46,618 nucleotides of DNA from Rhizobiales bacterium 65-9 (lineage in GTDB: Bacteria; Pseudomonadota; Alphaproteobacteria; Rhizobiales; Beijerinckiaceae), in contig MKVY01000027.1 in assembly GCA_001899525.1 (NCBI GenBank), forward strand, positions 52,198 through 98,815, in the 5' to 3' direction. Both the position numbers and the translations under genes were made by a program. A model generated the notes under the pieces. The model had not been told where the DNA came from. It saw only the letters and a program-made list of their open reading frames with translations, and did no database searches. Below are positions 40,057 through 46,618 of this stretch, in pieces (the first letter of the stretch is position 1; each line of letters starts with the position of its first letter).

Positions 40057-40743
40057 ATGACAGACATCTCCGCGCCGCCCGCCGACAGGCGGTCGACCTT
40101 CGACGACGAAGCCGTGCATGACCTCCTGCGCGGCGTCGCGGCGCTGACAGGCTCGACGCTCGTCGGCGATCTCGCGCGCGCTGTGGCGAAAACGCCGCGC
40201 GCCGATCTCTCCATCGCCTTCAATCACAAGCAGCTCGGCTCGAAACTCTGGCTGCGGGAGGAGTGGATCGCTTTCAACCGCGCGCCTGACGTCCGCGCGC
40301 TGGTCGTCGGCGGCTGGCATGGCGCGCTCTCGGCCCTCCTGCTCGACGATCCGCGCGCCGGCGTCGCGCATGCGACGAGCCTCGACATCGATCCGGGCTG
40401 CGCGCCCGTCGCGCGCGAGCTCAACCGGCGGTTCGCCGAACAGGGCCGCTTCGAGGCCGTGACCGCCGACATGTATGATTTCGATTATCGCGCCCAGCCG
40501 TTCGATTGCGTGATCAATACGAGCTGCGAGCATATCGCCGACTTGAGGGGCTGGCTCGGCCTGCTGCCGGACGGCGCGACGGTCGTCCTGCAAAGCAACG
40601 ATTATCGCCGCGAGCCGGACCACATCGCCTGCGTGGACAGCCTCGAGGATTTCGAGGCTCAGGCGGGACTCGCCGCCGTCTTCTTCAGGGGCGAGCGGCC
40701 GACGAAGAACTATCGCCGCTTCATGCTGATCGGCCGGCGTTGA
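40057..40743 (+). CDS. Class I SAM-dependent methyltransferase-like protein (228 aa)
   Basis: A 228-residue cytoplasmic Rossmann-fold protein. The SAM-binding motif I is the unusual LVVGGWHGALSALLL (~84-98), the acidic end of strand 2 is SLDIDPGC, and motif IV is VINTSCEHI where many methyltransferases have a D/NPPY-type loop, so the substrate is not a typical nucleic-acid base. A DFEAQAGLAAVFFRGERPTKNYRRFMLIG block ends the protein (in parts). I start at ATG 40057; the frame opens 12 codons earlier at a TTG. It is 29 bases before the next methyltransferase gene and follows the cyclase by 67 bases. Substrate unknown. Confidence 0.8.
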   Translation: MTDISAPPADRRSTFDDEAVHDLLRGVAALTGSTLVGDLARAVAKTPRADLSIAFNHKQLGSKLWLREEWIAFNRAPDVRALVVGGWHGALSALLLDDPRAGVAHATSLDIDPGCAPVARELNRRFAEQGRFEAVTADMYDFDYRAQPFDCVINTSCEHIADLRGWLGLLPDGATVVLQSNDYRREPDHIACVDSLEDFEAQAGLAAVFFRGERPTKNYRRFMLIGRR

Positions 40744-40772
40744 GCCGCTTGCCGCAGGACGGCGGCCCGCCT

Positions 40773-41285
40773 ATGCACGAGGCCATGAGAACCCTGTCGC
40801 GCCTCGAAAAGACGCTGTTCCGGCTGCAGGCGCAGCACGCCTGCATGGACTGGCTGTTCGAGCAGATCAGGAACAGGCCCGGCGTCGTCGCCGAGCTCGG
40901 CCTCGGCCATGGCAGGACGTTCGATCATCTCAAGCGCCATCTGCCGGAGCGCGAGATCTATGTCTTCGATTTCGCCAACGACGCCTATGCGGACTGCCAG
41001 CCCGATCCGGACTTCCTGATCCTCGGCGACATCGCCGAAACCTTTCCGGCCGCGCTTGCGCGTTTCGCCGGCCGCGTCGCGCTCGCGAACTCCGACATCG
41101 GCTCCTTCGATCGCGAGCGCAATGTCGCCAGCGCCGCCCTCGCCTCGCGCCTGCTGCCGGAGGCGATGGCGCCCGGCGGCTTCATCATGTCAGACCTGCC
41201 GCTGACCTTGCCCGGCTTCATCACGCTGCCGCTGCCGCCGGGCGCGCGGGAAGGCCGCTATTATCTGTACCAGCGGCCGCTCTGA
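40773..41285 (+). CDS. Small class I SAM-dependent methyltransferase (170 aa)
   Basis: A 170-residue Rossmann-fold protein with motif I VAELGLGHGRTFDHLK (~37-52), the strand-2 acidic end YVFDFAND, and a glycine-rich tail block LPEAMAPGGFIMSDLPL. It is short for a methyltransferase and lacks a distinct substrate domain, so it may act on a small molecule or need a partner. ATG 40773 is chosen; an ATG four codons further in is possible. Its 3' end overlaps by 25 bases the 3' end of the convergent glycosyltransferase-deacetylase gene. Its pairing with the previous methyltransferase suggests one pathway, possibly glycan or lipid modification given the neighbours. Confidence 0.8.
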   Translation: MHEAMRTLSRLEKTLFRLQAQHACMDWLFEQIRNRPGVVAELGLGHGRTFDHLKRHLPEREIYVFDFANDAYADCQPDPDFLILGDIAETFPAALARFAGRVALANSDIGSFDRERNVASAALASRLLPEAMAPGGFIMSDLPLTLPGFITLPLPPGAREGRYYLYQRPL

Positions 41286-43198
41286 ACGTCGCGCGCAAGG
41301 CCGAACGCCTCGTCGCCGCGCAGAAACCGCACGACGCCCGACCGCGCGAGCGTGGCGAGACACTCATCCAGAAAGCGCGCGATCCAACCGTCATGAACGA
41401 GATGATGGGTGAGAAGTCCAAGCGGTTCGCGCGCGCCGCCTTCAAGCTCCTCTCTCAGCAGATCGCTCAGCCTGTCGAGCAGCATGACCTCGTCGGCTAA
41501 GCCGCCGCCGGCGCGCCAGGCGATCGGATCCCAATGCGTATCGACGCGGCGCAGGGCGTCCCGCGTCACTGGCCCGCGCGTCGCCGAGAAGGTCGACACG
41601 CCGCGATAACCAAGCGCGTGAAGCCGTGACGCCATCGCCGGCGCCATGCGATTCCAGGGCGGCGTGAAAACCGGCATCGCAAAAGACGCAAGCCGCTCAA
41701 GCCCGCGCCGCGCGTCGCGCTCCATGTCCTCCAGCGCGCGCGTCTCGGGAAACTCGCATTTCTTCGCGTCCGGCGGCGCATGGTTCGCGTGCGACCATCC
41801 ATGAATGGAAACGCGGACATCGGGAAACGCGGCGAGATCATCGGCGAGCCGCTCCGACGCGCGCGCCGGAATGACGGCGAGCGTCGCGGGAACGCCATGC
41901 GCGGCGAGCGTTTCGAGATAGCGGCGCAATGGGTCGGTCATGGCCACGGCGTCGTCGTCGCGCAGCCAGACATCGGTTGTTTTTCCGGCACGGCGAAGCT
42001 CATCGAGCGCCGCATGCAAGCGCAACCAGGCCGCATCGCGGCCCGCGGCGCGCGCCCGCTCCTGCTCCACGATCCGCGCGGTCCGTTCGGCGCCGTCAAG
42101 ACGCACCGCGCTCCAGTCCGGCGCCGGAGCGGCGAGCGCGCGCTCCGCCTCCTCCGCGAGCGCGGCGGGAGCGAGTGTTTTTTCCTCGATCACGCGCGCG
42201 AGTCCGCGCCGCGCCAGACAGTCAGCGCGCGTCGATTGCTCGTTCTCCTCGCCGCCGGCGAAAGGAACGAGAATCGCGCGCGCGCGCGCCGCCGCCAGAT
42301 CGAGCACGGTGTTGTAGCCAGCCTGACTCACAGACAACGCGGCGCGCTGGAGCAGCGCCGGGAAATCCACGCGCGCCCATTCGACAAGCGCGTTCGCCGG
42401 CGCCGCCGCGCGCAGCGCATAATAATCATGATCTGCGACGCCGCGCCCGACGAGAATGCGCCAGCGCCGCTCCGGCGTCAGACGCGCCGCTTCGATCGCG
42501 ACGCGCGCGAGAGCTGAACCAGCGGCTGAGCCGCCGCCCGAAACGACGATCTCGCCTTTTCCGTCATCGCGTGCGCCATGGTCATCGCCCGAGCGCGCGG
42601 CGTCGCGGATATAGCCGGTGGCGCGCACATGGCGCAGCAGGGAGGCGTCGGCGGGCCAGGAAGCCGTCAGAGGAACGAGCGCCTCATCGCCGTGAAACAG
42701 AACCGCGTCGTAGAAGCGCGCGAACCTCGCGGCCGCGTCGCGTATCTTCTCCGCGTTCGACGGCGGATGCAGCACGTCGCGAACGGAGCAGAGAATGGCG
42801 GGGCGTTTCGCCGCCCCGCGCGCATGCGCGAGCAGCGCCTCGAACTCCGGCGCCAGCCGCCGCCGCCCGAACGGAAACAGCTCTGTGATGAGCACATCCG
42901 GCGCGCAGCGATCAAACGCCTCCAGCAGCGCGCGCCGCCGCCGGGCGAGATAGTCGTCGTCAGCGAGCGATCCGTCCGGGCGCAGCAGCCGGCGGAAATC
43001 GGCGTCCACGCAATGCAGCGGCGGCAGTTGCACGATCTCGCAACCGGCCGCATCGACGGTTTCGACAGGCGCGCCGCCGCTCGCGATCACAACGCGCCAG
43101 CCCGCCGCGACCAGAGCGCGGCCGATCGCGACGGCGCGCACGAAATGACCGACGCCCATCAGATGGGTGACCGCGATGAGCGCTGCGGAACCGCTCAT
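41261..43198 (-). CDS. Glycosyltransferase (GT28/MurG-like) fused to polysaccharide deacetylase
   Basis: A 645-residue two-domain protein. Residues ~1-385 have the GT-B layout of MurG/GT28 enzymes: the N-terminal VTHLMGVGHFVRAVAIGRALVAAG (in parts; Gly-rich loop GVGHF), a central IVVSGGGSAAGS loop, and the sugar-nucleotide block SQAGYNTVLDLAAARARAILVPF (in parts). Residues ~405-635 form a NodB-type deacetylase: DDD at 414-416, HGWSHANH at 466-473 (metal-binding His466 and His470), FTPPWN at 511-516, and THHLVHD near 597. No signal peptide, so it acts in the cytoplasm, presumably adding a sugar to and deacetylating a lipid- or nucleotide-linked glycan. It overlaps the GT4 gene by ATGA. Confidence 0.9.
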   Translation of the reverse strand: MSGSAALIAVTHLMGVGHFVRAVAIGRALVAAGWRVVIASGGAPVETVDAAGCEIVQLPPLHCVDADFRRLLRPDGSLADDDYLARRRRALLEAFDRCAPDVLITELFPFGRRRLAPEFEALLAHARGAAKRPAILCSVRDVLHPPSNAEKIRDAAARFARFYDAVLFHGDEALVPLTASWPADASLLRHVRATGYIRDAARSGDDHGARDDGKGEIVVSGGGSAAGSALARVAIEAARLTPERRWRILVGRGVADHDYYALRAAAPANALVEWARVDFPALLQRAALSVSQAGYNTVLDLAAARARAILVPFAGGEENEQSTRADCLARRGLARVIEEKTLAPAALAEEAERALAAPAPDWSAVRLDGAERTARIVEQERARAAGRDAAWLRLHAALDELRRAGKTTDVWLRDDDAVAMTDPLRRYLETLAAHGVPATLAVIPARASERLADDLAAFPDVRVSIHGWSHANHAPPDAKKCEFPETRALEDMERDARRGLERLASFAMPVFTPPWNRMAPAMASRLHALGYRGVSTFSATRGPVTRDALRRVDTHWDPIAWRAGGGLADEVMLLDRLSDLLREELEGGAREPLGLLTHHLVHDGWIARFLDECLATLARSGVVRFLRGDEAFGLARDVQSGRWYR

Positions 43199-44334
43199 GC
43201 CGCGCCCCGCGCGCCGTCGCGCAGCGCGGCGATCGCATCGCGCACAATCACGCCGGCGCGCTCGATCGAGCGCTCCTCGCGCACGAAACGCTGCGCGGCC
43301 TCGCCCATGCTTTGGCGCGATGCTTCGTTGTGCAGCAGCCGCGCGACAGCATCGGCGAAAGCCTGCGGATCATCACGCCCGACGATCAGGCCCGTCTCGC
43401 CGTCGCGGATCGCATCCGACACGCCGCCCTGCGCCGACGCCACGCAAGCGACGCCATGCGCCTGCGCCTCCAGATACGCCATGCCGAACGCTTCATTCAC
43501 GCCCGGCCAGACGAACAGATCGGCGCTGCGATAGATCGCGCTCATGCGGAGCGGGTCATCGACGCGCCCGAGCAAACGCGCGCGCGCTCGGAACGGCGCG
43601 AACAGGCGCTCCACCTCGTCGCGCTCCGGGCCGTCGCCGACGATGTCGATCGTCCATGACTCGCCGTCCAGTTCGCGCAGCGCCGCCGCAAGCTGCGCAT
43701 AAGAGCGCATCTTGTCGCCGCTGCGCATCATCGCGACAGCGAGCAGGCGACATGCGCCGTCGCCGCGCGACGTCCTGTCCGCACTCGCCTGCGGCCACGC
43801 GCCGGGATCGAGAAACGGCTTGAGATCGACGACCGTCTGATGCGCTGGCTTCAGACGCGCGAGCTCGATGCGATCGTTGTCCGTCAACGCGAACACGATG
43901 TCCGCCGCGTCGATCGACTCTTCCGCGAGCGCATGCGCGCGCGCGAATCGTCCGGCGGCGCGTTTCGACGCGCGCGAGGCCTCCGCGATCAGATAAGGAA
44001 CGCCGAGCGCACGCGACAGCGCCGGGCCGATCAGATCCGGCGCCTTGTAATAGTTATGATAGGTGAAAACGAAGGCCGGCCGCTCGCGCCCGGCGGCTTC
44101 GCGCGCGAGGATGCGCGCCGTCTCTTGGCTGGCCGCTGCGACGAGCGCATCGATCTCGGCATCCGATCCGTCGCGCAGCCGCGCGCTCATGCGCGAGCAG
44201 GGCTCGACACGATAGGCGATCCGGCCAAGCAGCGCGGCGAGCAGCCTGGCCGTCGCCCGGTCGCCGGAGGGAACGGCGTCGTCCAGCGGCTTCATCGGCG
44301 AAAGGAACAGGCAGCGCGGGGCAAGGGCCGTCAT
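43195..44334 (-). CDS. GT4-family glycosyltransferase
   Basis: A 379-residue GT-B retaining glycosyltransferase. The C-terminal half shows the family plan: [55 protein letters not shown], and the EX7E motif in [10 protein letters not shown] with [15 protein letters not shown]. The N-terminal half has [14 protein letters not shown] and [11 protein letters not shown], acceptor-side elements. I use the ATG at 44334; a GTG at 44343 would add three residues. First gene of the two-gene glycosyltransferase operon on the minus strand and divergent from cobU. Donor and acceptor are unknown. Confidence 0.9.
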   Translation of the reverse strand: MTALAPRCLFLSPMKPLDDAVPSGDRATARLLAALLGRIAYRVEPCSRMSARLRDGSDAEIDALVAAASQETARILAREAAGRERPAFVFTYHNYYKAPDLIGPALSRALGVPYLIAEASRASKRAAGRFARAHALAEESIDAADIVFALTDNDRIELARLKPAHQTVVDLKPFLDPGAWPQASADRTSRGDGACRLLAVAMMRSGDKMRSYAQLAAALRELDGESWTIDIVGDGPERDEVERLFAPFRARARLLGRVDDPLRMSAIYRSADLFVWPGVNEAFGMAYLEAQAHGVACVASAQGGVSDAIRDGETGLIVGRDDPQAFADAVARLLHNEASRQSMGEAAQRFVREERSIERAGVIVRDAIAALRDGARGAA

Positions 44335-44343
44335 CGCCGCCAC

Positions 44344-44406
44344 TAAGCGCGCCGCGCCGCGTTCGGCAACAGGCGCGCCGCTCGACGCGGCCGCGCGCCG
44401 CGCTTA
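44344..44406. repeat. 14-bp inverted repeat (one mismatch) between divergent GT4 and cobU
   Basis: The arms at 44344-44357 (taagcgcgccgcgc) and 44393-44406 (gcgcgccgcgctta) pair at 13 of 14 positions with a 35-base spacer. The repeat fills the short divergent region, so it may be an operator or a transcript-end hairpin. No cobalamin riboswitch elements are visible here. Confidence 0.4.
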
Positions 44407-44481
44407 AGCGTGGCTGCGAACCAGCCGAGGCTTATCCATGCCCTGCATCCCGCCGCGCCGGCGGCCCAGTCCCCCCGCCTG

Positions 44482-45027
44482 ATGGCCGCCAGCTTTCCCT
44501 CGACCCTCGTCCTCGGCGGGGCGCGCTCCGGCAAATCGCGCCTCGCGGAAACGATGGCGCGGGAGACCGGCCTCGCGCGCGTTTATATCGCCACGGCGCA
44601 GGCGCTGGACGAGGACATGGCGGAGCGGATCGCGCGCCACCGGGCCGATCGCGGCGCGGGCTGGACGACTGTCGAAGTCCCGCTCGATCTCGCCGCCGCC
44701 GTCTCGACCCACGCCGCGTCCGGCCGAATCCTCCTGATCGACTGCCTCACGCTCTGGCTCAGCAACATCATGCTCGCGGAGCGCGACATCGACCGAGAAA
44801 CCGCCGTGCTGATCGAGGCGCTGCGCGCGCTCGGCGCTCCGGCGATCGTCGTCTCGAACGAGGTCGGTCTCGGCATCGTGCCCGACAACGCGCTGGCGCG
44901 CCGCTTCCGCGACGTGCAGGGCAGACTCAACCAGGCCGTGGCGGCGGCGCTGCCGCGCGTGATCTTCATCGCGGCCGGGCTGCCGCTCGCGCTAAAGGGC
45001 GCGCTTCCCAGCGCGGACGGGCGCTGA
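44482..45027 (+). CDS. cobU: Adenosylcobinamide kinase/adenosylcobinamide-phosphate guanylyltransferase
   Basis: A 181-residue cytoplasmic bifunctional enzyme (CobU, called CobP in the aerobic pathway) that phosphorylates adenosylcobinamide and attaches GMP to it in the nucleotide-loop assembly of vitamin B12. The P-loop is LGGARSGKS (11-19), the guanylylated His is His54 in IARHRADRG, followed by WTTVEVP, the Walker-B-like [12 protein letters not shown], and [14 protein letters not shown] start at ATG 44482, which gives the family N-terminus; the open frame upstream is GC-driven. Its stop overlaps the cobQ start by one base. Confidence 0.95.
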   Translation: MAASFPSTLVLGGARSGKSRLAETMARETGLARVYIATAQALDEDMAERIARHRADRGAGWTTVEVPLDLAAAVSTHAASGRILLIDCLTLWLSNIMLAERDIDRETAVLIEALRALGAPAIVVSNEVGLGIVPDNALARRFRDVQGRLNQAVAAALPRVIFIAAGLPLALKGALPSADGR

Positions 45028-46532
45028 TGGCGGCGCATGCGTCCGGCGCGCGCGCGACGCCGGCCGTGATGGTGATGGGAACCGGCTCGAACGCCGGCAA
45101 ATCGACGATCGTCGCCGGACTGTGCCGCGCGCTGGCGCGGCGCGGCCTGATCGTGCGTCCGTTCAAGCCGCAGAACATGTCGAACAACGCGGCGGCGACG
45201 ACGGACGGCGGCGAGATCGGCCGGGCGCAGGCGGCGCAGGCGCTCGCGGCGCGCGCGGCGCCCTCCGTTCACATGAATCCCGTGCTGCTGAAGCCGGAAA
45301 GCGACACGGGCGCGCAGCTCATCGTGCAGGGCAGGCGTTTCGGCGCGCTCAACGCGCGCGACTATGGCGGCCGCGCCGGGATGCTGCTCCGCTTCGTGCT
45401 CGACAGCTTCGCCGTTCTCGAACGCGAGGCGGACATCATCGTGGTGGAAGGCGCCGGCAGCCCGGCGGAGATCAACCTGCGCGCCGGCGACATCGCCAAT
45501 ATGGGATTCGCCGTCGCGGCCGACGTTCCGACGATCCTGCTCGGCGACATCGATCGCGGCGGCGTGATCGCCAGCCTCGTCGGCACGCATGCGGTCCTCC
45601 CGCCCGACGAGCGCGCGCGGATCAAGGCGTTCCTCATCAACAAGTTTCGCGGCGACGCGCGCCTGTTCGACGACGGCCTGTCGGAGATCGCGCGGCGCAC
45701 GGGATGGCCCTCGCTCGGCGTCGTTCCGTGGCTGCCGCAGGCGGCGTTTCTTCCGGCGGAGGACGCGGTCGATCTCGAACGCCGCGCCGCGCCCAAGGGC
45801 CGCGCGATCGTCATCGCCACGCCGCTGACGCCGCGCATCGCGAATTTCGACGATCTCGATCCGCTGGCGATGGAAGACGCCGTCGCGCACCGTTTCGTGC
45901 GCCCCGGCGAACCGCTGCCGGCGAACGCCGATCTCATCATCCTGCCGGGCTCGAAAGCGACGATCGCCGATCTCGCCTTCTTCCGCGCGCAGGGCTGGGA
46001 CATCGATCTCAAGGCGCATGCGCGGCGCGGCGGCCATGTGCTCGGCCTGTGCGGCGGCTACCAGATGCTGGGCCGCGCGATCGCCGATCCCGACGGAGTC
46101 GAAGGCGCAAGCGAAACCGTCGAGGGCCTCGGGCTTCTCGATGTCGAGACGGTTCTGACAGGCGAGAAGATCACGCGGCCGGTCACGGCGACGCACGCCG
46201 CGAGCGGGCTGCCGGTGAGCGGCTACGAGATCCATCTCGGGCGCACCAGCGGCGCGGACTGCGCTCGGCCGTTCGCGCGGATCGGCGGACGCGGGGACGG
46301 CGCGGCCTCCGCCGACGGGCGCATCGCCGGGACCTATCTGCACGGGCTGTTTGCGGACGACGCCTTCCGCGCGCATGTCCTCGCCGGCTTCGGCGCCAGA
46401 TCCGCCCTCGCCTATCAGGCGCGCATCGAGCAGGCGCTCGACGCGCTCGCGGATCATCTCGAAGCGCATCTCGACATCGAGGCGATCATCGCGATCGCCA
46501 ATCAGAGAAAAACGAGCGTCAGCAACACATAA
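45027..46532 (+). CDS. cobQ: Cobyric acid synthase
   Basis: A 501-residue glutamine amidotransferase that amidates four carboxyl groups of adenosylcobyrinic acid a,c-diamide to give cobyric acid. The N-terminal synthetase half has [10 protein letters not shown] (18-27), [22 protein letters not shown] and [10 protein letters not shown]; the C-terminal class I glutaminase-like half has the Cys342 nucleophile in [11 protein letters not shown] and a LHGLF His block. Length is normal for CobQ/CbiP. Start at ATG 45027 in TGATG with the cobU stop. Its last 31 bases overlap the end of the convergent cobD/cbiB gene. Confidence 0.97.
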   Translation: MAAHASGARATPAVMVMGTGSNAGKSTIVAGLCRALARRGLIVRPFKPQNMSNNAAATTDGGEIGRAQAAQALAARAAPSVHMNPVLLKPESDTGAQLIVQGRRFGALNARDYGGRAGMLLRFVLDSFAVLEREADIIVVEGAGSPAEINLRAGDIANMGFAVAADVPTILLGDIDRGGVIASLVGTHAVLPPDERARIKAFLINKFRGDARLFDDGLSEIARRTGWPSLGVVPWLPQAAFLPAEDAVDLERRAAPKGRAIVIATPLTPRIANFDDLDPLAMEDAVAHRFVRPGEPLPANADLIILPGSKATIADLAFFRAQGWDIDLKAHARRGGHVLGLCGGYQMLGRAIADPDGVEGASETVEGLGLLDVETVLTGEKITRPVTATHAASGLPVSGYEIHLGRTSGADCARPFARIGGRGDGAASADGRIAGTYLHGLFADDAFRAHVLAGFGARSALAYQARIEQALDALADHLEAHLDIEAIIAIANQRKTSVSNT

Positions 46533-46618
46533 AGCAGCGCGTGCAGCAGGCACGCCGCGACGAAGACGCGCAGCGCGCGGCCGATATCGGCGGGCGCCGC
46601 CGCGCGGCCTCCGGCATT
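46502..46618 (-). CDS. cobD: Cobalamin biosynthesis protein CobD/CbiB, C-terminal fragment (cut by window edge)
   Basis: Only the last 38 codons are in the window. They read ...[21 protein letters not shown] and then a hydrophobic helix ([15 protein letters not shown]) before TGA at 46502. The PADIxRALxxxxxAC segment followed by a last membrane helix is the usual C-terminus of CbiB/CobD, the membrane enzyme that attaches aminopropanol (phosphate) to cobyric acid. This fits well beside cobU and cobQ. It overlaps the cobQ 3' end by 31 bases. The assignment is based on a short tail, so it needs the flanking sequence. Confidence 0.72.
   Translation of the reverse strand, partial: NAGGRAAAPADIGRALRVFVAACLLHALLYVLLTLVFL

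Noticed and set aside
44344-44481. A cobalamin riboswitch ahead of cobU
   Set aside because: The region is only 138 bases long, and no B12-box-like conserved sequence could be found.
1-46618. tRNA or rRNA genes, insertion sequences, prophage genes or CRISPR arrays
   Set aside because: None seen on reading both strands: no transposase or integrase products, no regularly spaced repeats, and no recognisable RNA gene. A short tRNA could be missed without a covariance search.

Overview
The window is GC-rich, densely packed chromosomal DNA from an alphaproteobacterium, most likely of the order Hyphomicrobiales (Rhizobiales). The evidence is the coding style (ATGA/GTGA start-stop overlaps, many GTG starts), a DUF930 protein at the left edge, a short ModE-like regulator attached to modABC, aerobic-type cobalamin genes, and small alphaproteobacterial exported proteins. 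The family cannot be fixed from sequence alone. No rRNA, tRNA, insertion sequence, prophage or CRISPR array was seen.

Left part (1-5.9 kb): the tail of a DUF930 protein, a membrane acyltransferase with an SGNH domain, a small cluster of two coupled tiny membrane proteins and a secreted 118-residue protein closed by a strong terminator, a gene-free AT-richer stretch, and an AraC-type regulator. Next (5.1-11.4 kb) comes a sensory operon: a Bug/TctC periplasmic binding protein, a 1438-residue TorS-like hybrid kinase (HAMP, three PAS, HisKA, HATPase, pseudo-receiver, receiver, HPt) and an OmpR-type response regulator. This is the layout of TorT-TorS-TorR, but with a Bug protein as receptor.

Middle (11.6-27.2 kb): an AI-2E/PerM permease, a YqjD-like and a holin-like membrane protein, HutD, a complete molybdate operon modA-modB-modC-modE with a possible Mo-box, a YcaQ-type DNA glycosylase, an M20 carboxypeptidase, an amino-acid ABC binding protein and permease without ATPase, an exported PRC-barrel protein, a proline-iminopeptidase-like hydrolase, ferredoxin-NADP reductase, two small proteins, and the amino-sugar pair SIS isomerase-nagA.

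Right part (27.3-46.6 kb): divergent from nagA is a tightly coupled seven-gene operon: a PotDABC-type ABC importer, an RraA-like protein, a gamma-glutamyltransferase-family Ntn hydrolase and a D-2-hydroxyacid dehydrogenase. The RraA-like and GGT-like proteins both lack substrate-recognition residues typical of their families, so the pathway is probably not what the family names say. A 16-bp sequence in the divergent promoter region matches the NagR/DasR operator consensus at 13 positions and may tie this operon to amino-sugar metabolism. Then come a Dpp-type peptide importer (binding protein and two permeases, no ATPases), an adenylate cyclase with a periplasmic CxxCH haem-binding Tll0287-like sensor, two small methyltransferases, a glycosyltransferase-polysaccharide deacetylase fusion with a GT4 glycosyltransferase, and cobalamin genes (cobU/cobP, cobQ, and the C-terminus of cobD/cbiB at the edge).

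The best candidates for new biology are the importer/RraA-like/GGT-like/dehydrogenase operon with its possible NagR-type operator, the Bug-receptor TorS-like phosphorelay, and the c-type-haem cyclase.
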